A stretch of DNA of 64,000 nucleotides from JAJPKK01 sp963800215 (GTDB lineage: Bacteria > Pseudomonadota > Alphaproteobacteria > Rhizobiales > Xanthobacteraceae). The notes under the pieces were generated by a model. It was not told the origin of the DNA and made no database searches. It saw only the letters and a list, made by a program, of their open reading frames with translations. Of the stretch, positions 1-9,023 are shown piece after piece. Within the stretch, counting starts at the first letter, position 1, and each line of letters starts with the position of its first letter. The stretch spans positions 165,096 through 229,095 of the forward strand of contig CAWCZY010000002.1 of NCBI GenBank assembly GCA_963800215.1, written 5' to 3'. The translations under genes were made by a program, and so were the position numbers.

Positions 1-124
1 TCGGGGTCGCCAAGGCTCGGGGGACGGTGTCTTCGATAGCAGCCCTGACTGGGGAGGCAGCTTAGTCCTCCTGACCGACGTAGCCCTGGTTGATCTCACG
101 CCAAGAATGTCCCATATTTAAGCT

Positions 125-216
125 ATAAGTGGGACAGTGGTGGTCCAGAGATCGAGGTTTTCCATGGCAAAAGCACGCCTCAAGCTGGTGGTCCCGACCG
201 ACATAAGTGGGACAGT
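125..216. repeat. 14-bp direct repeat, two copies 78 bp apart
   Basis: The 14-mer ATAAGTGGGACAGT occurs exactly at 125-138 and again at 203-216, overlapping the start of the decayed integrase. Two perfect copies this close are unlikely by chance. They could be the remains of an insertion-sequence end or of recombinase-binding sites. No transposase was recognised beside them. Confidence 0.5.
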
Positions 217-813
217 CAGGCGCACGGCACGTCCAAACCGGATCGCCAACGACAAGCTACGGGGTCGTGAGCACCTCACTGAAGCCGAGGTCGGCCGTCT
301 GGAGAAGGCAGCGACGAAGGGCAACCGGCACGGCTTTCGCGACGCCACGATGATCATGATGGCCTTCCGGCATGGGCTCCGGGCTGACGGAGCTTTGCGA
401 TCTGCGCTGGGATCAGGTGGACCTCTCTGCCGGCAAGCTCCACGTCCGTCGGGTCAAGAACAGCGCCCCTTCCACCCACGTCCTCGATGGGAAGGAAATC
501 CGTGCCTTGCGTCGGCTCCAGCGAGAGCAGCCTCCAGGCAACCTGTTCGTGTTCACGTCCGAGAGGGGCGCTCCATTCACCACTGCAGGCTTTCGGAAAG
601 ATGCTCGCTAGGCTGGGCAAGGGGGCGAAGATCGGCTTTCCCATACACCCCTGCGGAGCATGCTGCGCCACGGCACGGGGTTTAAGCTGGCAAACGATGG
701 TGTCGATACCCGGGCGATCCAGGACGACCCGGGCCACAAGTCCATCGCCAACACGGGTGCGCTATTCGAGGCTGTCGCCCGAGCGGTTCAAGGGCTTTCG
801 GTGGAAGGATTAA
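164..813 (+). pseudogene. Tyrosine recombinase/integrase, decayed
   Basis: This is the remnant of a short (about 200 aa) phage-type tyrosine integrase. The pieces lie in three frames: the N-terminal part with LTEAEVGRLEKAATKGNRHG from the ATG at 164, then ELCDLRWDQVDLSAGKLHV in a second frame from about 372, then MLRHGTGFKLANDGVDTRAI near 660, and finally LSPERFKGF ending at 813. The Arg after AFRHGLR and the H-L-R-H box are the expected catalytic elements. The helix that should read QDYLGHKSIANT is altered to QDDPGHKSIANT, and the region around the final Tyr is out of frame. Because substitutions as well as indels are present, I read this as genuine decay rather than sequencing error. Confidence 0.8.
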
Positions 814-982
814 GTTAAGGGTCCTCCAGCGCCACCGAACTACCAGCGTCGATACCGGAAGAGTTGAACATTCCCCCAAGCGTTGGGGACAATGAAATTA
901 TTGTGCTAAGGCTTTCATCTGCGCCGATCCTATGTGGGCCTGAGGCGTCCTAAACGGAGCCCTCTGACAAGGTCAAAGACCA

Positions 983-3048
983 ATGCGCCTCAAAAGACTT
1001 AAAATTCAGAACTTTCGAGCAATTCGAGAAATTGATGTCACCTTCAATACCCTGGTTAGTGTACTAATCGGCCCTAATGCAGTGGGAAAAACGACGGTAT
1101 CGGAAGCTATCCGTTTGGTAAAGGCTATATTGGTTCCACGTACAGCGAGTGAAACGACACAGACGTTAATCCAGTTAGGTGTGATGTCACCGCACTTTCA
1201 GCAGCGAATTGTTCCGCTGGCGCTGACGAATACTCCACAGACACCGCTTATAATAGGATGCCTATTCGAACTCACTGACGGCGAGATTGAGACCTTGCAA
1301 CAGATATTTCCTCAAATCGCACCAAACGTTGCGCAATCAAATGCGGGATTATCATTTGCACCTCCCAATCAGGTCGTGGCATATCTAGACTCATTTCAGG
1401 GACGACAGGTACTGTTCCAGGCTCAGCGCCAAGTATCTGATGAGTTTTCAGCTCTGCTAACACGGAGAACACTAGAACTTAAGTTATCTGTCGATTTTAC
1501 GACTAACACGTTTAAGGGCGAGCATCCAATTCAGCAAGCGTTTTTTGCCGCATTGGAACGCGAACTCGATCCGGCACAAACGCTTTTTTCGTATTTTCCT
1601 GCAGATAGGGGCTATGCCATTGGGGGAACAGCCCATCCAAATCGGTTCTGCAGATACTGCCCAACAGTTAGAGTCATACAATTCCCAACCTCAATTAAAA
1701 TATCAACGCCTGAAGACCACCATATTTAATACTATCGTCGCGAGCGCCAATGGAAGAGAGGAGTTAACATATCAATTCAACTTGCTGTTTGATCGTATTC
1801 TGAAAGGGCGTCGCCTTGGTGAGGTTAAATTAAATGAAATAGGAATGGTCTCAGTCCCGATTGTTGATACTGAGACCGGCGCACAATTTCAAATTGATGC
1901 CCTCAGCTCTGGCGAAAAGGGACTGATATTAACGTTCCTCATAATTTCAAGGAGTGTGGCCGAAAACGGGATTAATTCTGTTGGATGAGCCAGAGCTACA
2001 CTTGAACCCAGCAGTGTGCCGAGACCTGCTACAGTTTCTGATTGATGAGTACGCCTCGAAACGGAATATTCAAGCGATTATTTGCTCTCATTCTGCAGAA
2101 ATACTAGCCGGGGCATTCGAACGGTTGGACTGCACATTGTTTCACCTTAAAGGTGGTAGTTCACTATCTGAGGTCCGCCAATAAGATCAGGGGGAAATCC
2201 GAGATGCGTTGAGACGCCTTGGAAGCTCGGAGAGCGAGGCGCTGCTTTATAAAGGCACCGTCTCGGTTGAGGGAATTCACGATGTAGAAATACTACGAGC
2301 GGGTTTTGATGACCTCTTCAGAAGGTATATCCTGAAGGACCCAGGAGGCAGGGGCCCGATTGAGAAGGCGATATCGGAGCTTCAAAATGCCGAGAAGCGT
2401 GGAGACGAGATCGGGTTTCATTATTTTGTATTTGATCATGATAGAAAGCCGACTTCGCTCAGCGAGACACCTTCCGTGCGCCGATTGCAACTAAATCGGT
2501 TTTGTCTTGAGAAGATTTGCTCGATACAGATATCATTACCGACCTTAGCCGTGACCGGGAGTTCTCCGATGCCCCCTTAAGGACCACCACAGACGCGAGA
2601 AACACGATGCGGCGCCTAGCACTTATACAGTTAAATGAAGTGGGTCGCACGAGATGTGTTCATATCATTTGGGTTAGAGAAGGTGGGCTTCGACATGTCG
2701 GCACTCCGACATAATACTGCGAATGATGTCGCTACATCGCTATGGTCTCAGATTGAGAAAATGAAATCCGACTTCGACGCTCTTTCCACGTTTGTTGTTG
2801 AGTTCAAACGACGATTTGACGTTAGGTATAATGAAATGAGTGCCACTTGGGAAGATAAATGGTGGGAACTGAGCAATGGAAAACGACTGCTGGAGGAAAT
2901 GAGGAAGGAGGGGATGATAAAAGGAGACATATTGAAGATAAAACGAAAGATAATCACTGAGATGCGGATAAGAAAAACGGAGGCTTATAATACTCTTACT
3001 GCTATGTTTAAGGATTTGCTGAGTGCCAACCGGGCCATCGGAGCGTAA
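983..3048 (+). pseudogene. SMC/OLD-like AAA ATPase with DUF4435/TOPRIM-like region, frameshifted
   Basis: The pieces join into one protein of roughly 680 aa. The first (983-1610) starts MRLKRLKIQNFRAIREIDV and has the Walker A motif GPNAVGKTT. The next carries the signature LSSGEKG, then Walker B ILLDEPELHLNP and the H-loop IICSHS. After an in-frame TAA at 2182-2184 the frame continues into VSVEGIHDVEIL, a run containing FVFDHDRKP, and LLDTDIITDL. I recognise this pattern as DUF4435/TOPRIM-like. ATPase plus TOPRIM nuclease is the layout of OLD nucleases and, as AriA plus AriB, of the PARIS anti-phage system. One-base shifts lie at 1608-1611 and 1968-1970 (G runs), about 2515 (T run) and about 2640. 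A TTG at 2209 could start a separate second protein. Function is inferred from domains only. Confidence 0.7.
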
Positions 3049-3069
3049 ATAACTAAGACTGGCAAGGGC

Positions 3070-3160
3070 GTTTTCAATGGTCACTCCGGGGGAACGCAGA
3101 CACCGACCCCCGAAGATGCGATGCAATCGCCTCGATGGCATCGGCCAGTTGGTTCGGGTC
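3070..3160. repeat. Dispersed about 90-bp repeat, copy 1
   Basis: This segment is near-identical, with roughly six differences by eye, to 6286-6377 in the same orientation. The second copy encodes the C-terminus of the minus-strand protein at 6297-6662. Here the same C-terminal coding piece stands alone after the end of the minus-strand gene at 3165-3929, so copy 1 is probably the stub of a second copy of that gene. Confidence 0.75.
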
Positions 3161-3164
3161 TCGT

Positions 3165-3929
3165 CCTCCCCATGATACAAGCTGATGCTCGCCAGCCCTC
3201 ATCGCCGGCGATTTGGTAGCCCCCCGGGACAGTGCGCTGCCCCGGGACAATAGAACACAAAAGCGGGAGGTGCGTCGGTTCTTAAAAATATCGTCGTATT
3301 CGATGTACCCCCAAAAGAATTGTTGTCCAATAAAATTGGTCTTGAACTCGAATGGTAAAACAGACTCCTTGTTCGCCGCAATCGATAGGTCGGTTAAAAA
3401 ATGCTGCCCCTCCAAATAGACCGGCAACGTTCCAAAAGGGGGATTAGTAGAGAACTCGCCGTAAACCGCTTTGATGGTCCCTCCCGTTCGTCCAGTATTG
3501 TGAACGAAAGTGTAACCGAGACTTCCAACGGATCAGACGCCTTGTAAGCGATTACACCCGGTGTCGGTATAAACTGAGTGGTGATCTGAGTTGGTCCGAC
3601 GGCGAGATAAGCTCTTTCAGATCGACAACCCCAATTTTGGTAATTTCAACCTGCCGGAGTGCCGCTTCCGATGCGGCCTTGGCAGCATTGGATTGCTTTG
3701 CCATTTCCCGAATAGAAGCCTTCATTTGCCGGGCCTGGACTGCTGCGATGTTTCGCATTGCAGCTATTTGACGCTCGCCAGCATCCCACATCTTGTCTGT
3801 GGATTTCTTGAGAGTGTAGGTAAATACAGCCACCGCAACAGTAGCAGCAGCGGTGATGGCGTCGGTAAAATGCTCTGCAAGCTTTAAAAGCCCTAATTGA
3901 ACAATGTGATATGAGGATATGAGGGGCAA
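3165..3929 (-). pseudogene. Membrane-anchored coiled-coil protein of unknown function, frameshifted
   Basis: The N-terminal part (3929-3552) has one hydrophobic segment, AITAAATVAVAVFTYTL, followed by a long helical stretch (QIAAMRNIAAVQARQMKAS). After a frame change near 3560 the sequence continues as VIAYKASDPLEVSVTLSFTI, and after a second change near 3470 as TIKAVYGEFSTNPPFGTLPV through FFWGYIEYDDIFKNRRTSRF. That order (membrane helix, coiled coil, beta-rich C-terminal domain) matches a family of hypothetical proteins common in rhizobia; I know no function for it. The start is uncertain: TTG at 3929 is the longest in this frame. It overlaps the small membrane ORF upstream by about 36 bases, which suggests coupling. 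The 3' end runs into a repeat. Confidence 0.5.
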
Positions 3930-4054
3930 ACATGGTCCTGGTCATGCGGGCCATTTGGACATAACTCTACGATAAGTGGCATAAGCATCAGAATTCCGAC
4001 AACCAACAAGGCCGCACCCAGGAGCAACGCAGGATAGGTCCAAATAGAGCGCAC
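3893..4054 (-). CDS. Small single-span membrane peptide (53 aa)
   Basis: Reading the minus strand from a GTG at 4054 gives 53 codons to a TAG at 3893-3895. GGAG lies eight bases before the GTG. The peptide begins with a short polar stretch, has a strongly hydrophobic helix YPALLLGAALLVVGILMLMP, and ends with a Cys-containing polar tail. It sits between the coiled-coil/J-like gene and the membrane/coiled-coil gene, overlapping the latter, so it is probably part of the same leftward operon. No family is recognised. Confidence 0.4.
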   Translation of the reverse strand: MRSIWTYPALLLGAALLVVGILMLMPLIVELCPNGPHDQDHVCPSYPHITLFN

Positions 4055-4136
4055 TCATTATTCTCCGTCTCTTTTAAGCGATCAAAGCTGGCACCACGCT
4101 GGACTTCTGGAAGCGTCTGGCGACTTAGGGTATTCA

Positions 4137-4888
4137 CTACATAGCCCTATGCTTCTCAGTTTTTAATATATTGTTGCGTACAACTATTCGCTGCGACAAT
4201 TGTTTTGCCAAATCGCCCAGTGGGTCACTACCCATCGCCTCTTCCTTCTCAATGGTGTCCCTCAGCGAATATATTTCAGTTTTTCGGTAGGCTTCCATTT
4301 CTTTCTGAGCTTCAGCGGACCTCCGACTTAATTGAGCAATACGTCGGATCACCTTCACTATGCGTGACCCAACATCTTCTCCGACAATCGCCTCGGGATC
4401 ATGTCCGAATTCCTCTATCAGCTTTTCAATGGCTTTTTGATCGCCCCGTTCGTATGCGAGGTTCACCAGCGCCATCAACTTGGTGCGACGTTGGCGTTCA
4501 TGCTCCGAAATTGCAAGGTCGGATGCATAAGCTTGACCGCCTGCCGATATGCCTGCTTTAACCCCGCAGCGATAACAGACGGTGGTTGGGGTTGCATCTC
4601 AATCAATCCTGCTTCTTGAGCAGATTGTTTGGCTTGTTGTTCAGCGGCCCGGGCACGATCCCTCAAAATCGTATCGTTGGGAGTTTGCTTAGCTTTCATA
4701 ATTGCAATTTGCGCATCGATCTCATCCAACGTGGCATATAACCGTCCCACAGCTTCGTAGAAGCGATGCTGAAATCGTGCCGTGTCCGACTTGATCGTTT
4801 CTAGCTCCAGTTCAGCCGAGGTGACTTGCTCTTTAAGCTCAGCCTGTTCAGCGTCAAGACGGGCAAGTTCCAATTCCTCAGGAAGCAT
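4137..4888 (-). pseudogene. Coiled-coil protein with J-domain-like segment, frameshifted
   Basis: The first piece (4888-4475) starts MLPEELELARLDAEQAEL and is almost entirely helical heptads. It leads into AYRQAVKLMHP, which resembles the helix-II/HPD region of J domains. A one-base deletion near 4500 breaks the frame; restoring it gives LAISEHERQRRTKLMALVNL followed by AYERGDQKAIEKLIEEFG, the usual continuation of J-like segments in this kind of protein. The HPD aspartate reads Thr in the sequence as given. The rest is again charged and helical. The start codon lies inside the end of the upstream Sel1-repeat gene (11-base overlap), so the two are translationally coupled. The role is unknown; a J-like segment suggests recruitment of an Hsp70 or a related protein interaction. 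Confidence 0.55.
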
Positions 4889-5230
4889 GGTTCTCTATCC
4901 ACTCCCGGGCAAGCCTTTCGGCCTCGGTAATCTCCTCCGGTGTCAGGGAGTCTCTACGTGGCTGATTTGTCCACTAATTCAGGGGACCAGCTTATAAGCC
5001 AATTATCTCCCCATTCGTCTCCATTGCAAAGCCACCACCACATGTAAGCCTTTATATAATCCTTGTGCACACTTTCGTCATCCGCATAGAAGCGGCGAGT
5101 CAACGGCCGCCATACGATATCCCCGTTCAGCGGCTTTCATGTACCAGTTGATCGCACGAGCATGATATCTCCTTCACGGTATGCTTGACCGATGGAATAT
5201 TCTGCCTCAGCGATCTCTTCTAAAGTCATG
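4878..5230 (-). pseudogene. Sel1-like repeat protein (second of a pair), frameshifted
   Basis: From the ATG at 5230 the reading is MTLEEIAEAEYSIGQAYREG. One base shift near 5165 then gives INWYMKAAERGYRMAA and DYIKAYMWWWLCNG, which are characteristic Sel1/TPR-like helices. The end reads SLTPEEITEAERLAREWIEN, with a TGA at 4878-4880. A second small frame problem lies near 4970. The start overlaps the stop of the upstream Sel1 gene as ATGA, and the end overlaps the start of the coiled-coil/J-like gene. Sel1 repeats are protein-interaction scaffolds; no catalytic motif is visible. Confidence 0.5.
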
Positions 5231-5750
5231 AGAGGTTCAATATGTCGGCAATCTCTATGGGCGTCAGGCGTAAAGTGTCACTTTCGACCTGCAGTTCAGA
5301 TCGTCCATCGTCAGACCTTCGGGAGCGAAGCTCTTCTATGAAGAATTGAATATGATAGGGGTCTGTATAATAGGAATTCGATATGACTTTAGGACCAACC
5401 TCGGAGGTCGAGTCGTGAGCGAGCCCGAGCCAAAAATAAGCCTCCACATACTCTTTAGCGATGCTATAACTCCAACCAAGCGAATTTTGTGCAGCGACGC
5501 AACCTTGGTCTGCCGATTTACGCCACCAATCTAAAGCCTGATCACAATCTCTCGGGATCAAGTTACCTGTATGGTATTCCCAACCAAGGTTTAACTGGGC
5601 CTCAGCATCTCCCTGTTCGGCAGCTTTGTGCAACGTCCGTATAGTGTCAGGCGGTCCTTCTGGCTCAGCCAGTTTAAGTTCTTGTCTCCGTTTAAGAGCC
5701 TCCAACCCACGAGCAACGAGACTGCTAGGTTGTTCTTTGGGCGATATCAA
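5226..5750 (-). CDS. Sel1-like repeat protein
   Basis: This is a 174-aa helical-repeat protein. The repeats are visible as AAEQGDAEAQLNLGWEYHTG, ALDWWRKSADQGCVAAQN and EYVEAYFWLGLAHD, with the alternating Gly/Ala and W-W-x-K-A-A pattern of Sel1 repeats. No signal peptide or membrane segment is seen. The given start is a TTG at 5750. A better start may be the ATG at 5790, reached by removing one base from the TTTT run at 5778-5781, which gives MTEKPTGKTGSGHLISPKEQ. It is an early gene of a leftward set and its stop overlaps the next start (ATGA). Such repeats act as adaptor scaffolds; its partner is presumably encoded in the same operon. Confidence 0.65.
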   Translation of the reverse strand: MISPKEQPSSLVARGLEALKRRQELKLAEPEGPPDTIRTLHKAAEQGDAEAQLNLGWEYHTGNLIPRDCDQALDWWRKSADQGCVAAQNSLGWSYSIAKEYVEAYFWLGLAHDSTSEVGPKVISNSYYTDPYHIQFFIEELRSRRSDDGRSELQVESDTLRLTPIEIADILNLS

Positions 5751-5890
5751 ATGCCCTGAGCCAGTTTTGCCGGTAGGTTTTCTCGGTCATTCATGAGATC
5801 GTGCCCCGGAGCGTGTCTGGTTTCTGCCCGGTCTAGCTCAACTCTCAGGCTGCCTAGGATCGAAACAGCTTTCTGTCTGTCGTCGGGCAT
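5747..5890 (-). CDS. Possible small leader protein (47 aa)
   Basis: A minus-strand frame from the ATG at 5890 to the TGA at 5747-5749 encodes a short helical peptide starting MPDDRQKAVSILGSLRVELD. It overlaps the candidate ATG start of the Sel1-repeat gene at 5790. If the A/T run at 5778-5781 is one base too long, the end of this frame would change. The composition looks protein-like but no homologue is recognised, so this is a weak call. Confidence 0.25.
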   Translation of the reverse strand: MPDDRQKAVSILGSLRVELDRAETRHAPGHDLMNDRENLPAKLAQGI

Positions 5891-5951
5891 GTAAGTTTAC
5901 AGGCTACGGCTTGCTTCAAGGTCGCCCCTCTTTACATGACCGGCATTCCCC

Positions 5952-6271
5952 GCCCCGGAGTGCCGTGATCAGGGAGACTTGGCGCGTGGCCCCAGGTCGT
6001 GCTGGTTGTCGCATTGCCTCTTCGGTGGCAAGACTGCCGCATGAGTGCCGGAAAGTCCACGACATCCCGACCGGTCCTCCACGGCACCAAGCCGGCAGCA
6101 ATCAGCGAGCGCACCGAGAAACACGCCATGGGCAGAGAAGGCACCTCGACACGTCTTGCCGAAGGTCCTGCCCGGGGCTGTCAGGCACCTCACAGATCAG
6201 GGGTCTCAAGGATTGCTGTCAGCAGTGACCACGGAACAGAAGAGGCGTGAGAAGCTCTCTGCAGGCGATAA
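5952..6271. repeat. Degenerate repeat, copy A, in a gene-poor stretch
   Basis: No gene is supported between about 5891 and 6296. Parts of this stretch match 10376-10528: the element ccggagtgccgtgatca at both ends' starts, the stretch 5994-6019 against 10403-10430, and 6167-6271 against 10426-10528. The last of these encodes related peptides, LPGAVRHLTDQ here and MPGAVKHLTDQELERLLAAV there. Copy A has about 150 extra bases (6020-6165) relative to copy B. The two copies flank the hypothetical gene and the caspase-like/trypsin-like pair. Confidence 0.6.
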
Positions 6272-6285
6272 GACTCGATGACAAA

Positions 6286-6377
6286 GTTCTCAATGATCAC
6301 TTCGGGGGAATGCAGACACCGATCCCCGGAAGATGCGATGCAATCGCCTCGATGGCATCGGCCAGTTGGTTCGGGTC
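6286..6377. repeat. Dispersed about 90-bp repeat, copy 2
   Basis: This is the counterpart of 3070-3160 in direct orientation. It covers the last part of the minus-strand gene at 6297-6662 and a few bases downstream, so it is the likely parental copy. Confidence 0.75.
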
Positions 6378-6662
6378 GCCAACCTCGCGATGCACGTTCA
6401 CGGTATCATCGATTGCCGACAGGAGAGCAGGGAGCTTTATCGCTCCCGTGCGATCTAGCTCGAAAATCAAGGTGCGAAGGACCAATATGGTCGCAAGCGC
6501 AAACTTGTCGCCACGTATGCTTGAGGTGTCGGTCACTGAGGTCCCTCCCAAGAAGAATTGCGCCGGGCACGGTAGCATTGGCAACTGCGTCCCTTCCGCA
6601 CCGATCCGGGCAATGATATCACTCCAGGACCGAAGGTGTTCAGACACCCGTATTTCGGCCAT
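6297..6662 (-). CDS. Conserved-looking hypothetical protein (121 aa)
   Basis: The frame runs from the ATG at 6662 to the stop at 6297 without interruption. The protein starts MAEIRVSEHLRSWSDIIARI, is soluble and mostly helical, and ends with DPNQLADAIEAIASHLPGIG. It is divergent from the caspase-like gene with 68 bases between the starts. A copy of its C-terminal coding sequence occurs at 3070-3160. I do not recognise a family or see a catalytic motif. Unlike its neighbours it is not frameshifted. Confidence 0.5.
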   Translation of the reverse strand: MAEIRVSEHLRSWSDIIARIGAEGTQLPMLPCPAQFFLGGTSVTDTSSIRGDKFALATILVLRTLIFELDRTGAIKLPALLSAIDDTVNVHREVGDPNQLADAIEAIASHLPGIGVCIPPK

Positions 6663-6730
6663 AATGGAGCCTCAGTCCTGCTCGACGACTGAACTGCTTA
6701 AGGTCGAAACACGTTGCTTGGGGGTTCGCG

Positions 6731-9023
6731 ATGCGGGCAATCCGTCGGGTCCTTCACATCCTTTGTCTTGGCCTATTCGTTGGCCCCGGCCCGCTATTGG
6801 CGCAACAGCCTGACGCAACGAAGTTTAATCAGAATTACGAGACCGCCCTTGCCAAGGCACGGCAGGAATGCGTGGCTCTCTGGACCGACCATGTCTTCGA
6901 TCCGCTTAGACCCAAGCTTGCATTTGGTGAGACGAAACCCACGCTTTCGATGCTCACAAATTCCGAACGAGTTCGTCCGAAAGACAGGCAACTCGCCGAG
7001 CTAGCCATAAAGACCAATGAAAAATGCCGGCAAGCCTATTCGACACCATTTGCGTTCCTTCCGCCGCAAGTCAGCAACGTGATTGACGGCGTTTATAGGA
7101 CCCAAGACGCTCTGATTGCTGAATTGTACATCGGAAAAATAACGTTCGGAAGCTTCAACACTAAGATGGATCGCTTGTTCGGCGATCTTTCGCGTACCCT
7201 CTCAGGCATTCCCTATTCTCAGGCTGCTACGCAGACCCCGCCCAAAGTCGCAAATGCCGCCCCGCCCTCAGGGGCAGCTGACCAGATCGGGCAAAGCAGC
7301 CGCCAGCGGCAGCAACCTGTGGCAGCCAAAATAACAAAAATAGCTTTGGTGATTGGCAACGGTACATATACCAACCTTCCCCATCTTTCTAATCCCACTA
7401 ATGACGCACGCTCGATTGCAGAACTCTGACAAAGATCGGATTCACCACTCATCTCGTTCTCGATGCCTCTGACCAAGTTATTAGACGCGAAACTCGACTT
7501 TTCTCCAATAACTCTAGTAACGCCGACGTCGCGCTTGTGTTCTATGCTGGCCACGGCGCCCAAGTGAATGGCGATAATTACATCTTGCCTATTGATATTG
7601 ACATCCCCAGGAGCGAAACTGATATTCAGCTGTCTGCGCTGAAAGTTGATGACCTAGTCAACAGCAATAGAGCTTCAACTAAAATAGTGTTTTTGGATGC
7701 GTGTCGCGATAATCCTGCGCTCTTTAAAAACATGGTGAAGGGACGGGGAACTTATCCGAAAGGGCTTGCCCCTGCGAACGCATCGAACCTTGAACCTGCC
7801 AAGCCGGGCGGCGGTGTATTTATTGCTTACGCTACCGACTCAGGCTCGGTCGCCTTGGACGGAAACGGAAACACAGTCCTTTCACACAAGCATTACTGAG
7901 AAATCTTGAGAAGCCGATATCAATCGACGATCTGTTCTCACTTGTGACGCGGGAAGTTCGGCTAGCCACAAAAAATGCGCAACGGCCTTATAAATATGCG
8001 TCGTTGGAAAATATTATATGCTTAACCGGCGATTGCTCCAACTTTAGACCAAACGATATCGTTCCTGACGATTTTTTTCAACAGGCGAAACTCTCCGAGT
8101 CCGAAGACCTTGACATTGCTCTGAACACAAACTCGGTTGCCGCTCTAGAGACGTCTCTGCAAAAGTACCCAACCAGTCCGCGACGAGTCGACGTAAGCAA
8201 TAGAATTTATTCACTGAGACGAGCAGATTTCAACGAATGGACATTGTTTGAGATTGGCGGCGGCGCGAGCAACATGCGCTTTACGCAGTACTTCAAAACG
8301 AGTTCTGTTGAACAGCTCGGTAACAACGTAGCGGTACAATGGAGGTTTCTGCTTGACGTATCTGATCCCGTTTTAGCTAAGTTCCCAGATGGCTCCTATG
8401 TAGAGGATATTGCCGTCTTTGATTGCAGTGAGCCGCGAATTGCGATAGCTGAGCGATCAGTAATCACAAAAGCGGGGGACGTGCTATTTCATTACAAGTG
8501 GGCGGACCCGCGGTTTTTGAATTTATCAATCGGTGGGGTAGTGCCGCCCGGTTCTATTGGTGCTTGGTTGAGAATTATCGTATGTCATGATGAATTGATA
8601 ACCCCGCTGATTACGAAAGCAGACTTAACCTCGTCGCATTTCCTCTCGCTCTCCAGCACAATCAACGGCGATGGGGATATCTTTTATCTGCCCCTGACAA
8701 ATGAAATGAGGGAAGGCAATTTCGTCACACCTATCGTACTGCTAAAGTGGCGTGATGATAAAGCGTTAACTGATATTCTCCTGAAAGGCACTGTCCTCGA
8801 TGAGTCTCTTAACTTTCGATATGAGGCCGCCAGGCTCAAGTTTGATTGTGTCGATCACAAAGTGTCCTTTCTGAAATCTGAGTATTATGACGAAGCGAAG
8901 CGGTTGGTGTGGGTTAAAGTGACTGATCCCTCCAAGGAAGTGCTCCGTAGTGACGTACAAGACACGTCGCCATACGGCGTACTGCTGCGGATCGCATGCG
9001 GTTTTAACGAGGCTCAGAAATGA
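6731..9023 (+). pseudogene. Probably exported caspase-like (peptidase C14) protein, frameshifted
   Basis: The protein of about 760 aa begins with a signal-peptide-like segment (HILCLGLFVGPGPLLAQQ). A helical spacer follows, then the caspase p20 fold: KIALVIGNGTYTNLPHLSNP, the catalytic His in VFYAGHGAQVNGDNYILP (His codon at 7552) and the catalytic Cys in KIVFLDACRDNP (near 7700). After AYATDSG and PFTQALLRNLEKPISIDDLF comes a C-terminal region of about 330 aa of unknown fold. A missing C near 7425 and a shift near 7875 break the frame; correcting both restores family-consistent sequence. The stop overlaps the start of the trypsin-like gene as ATGA, so the two are coupled. Proteolytic activity is inferred from the His/Cys dyad; the substrate is unknown. 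Confidence 0.75.
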
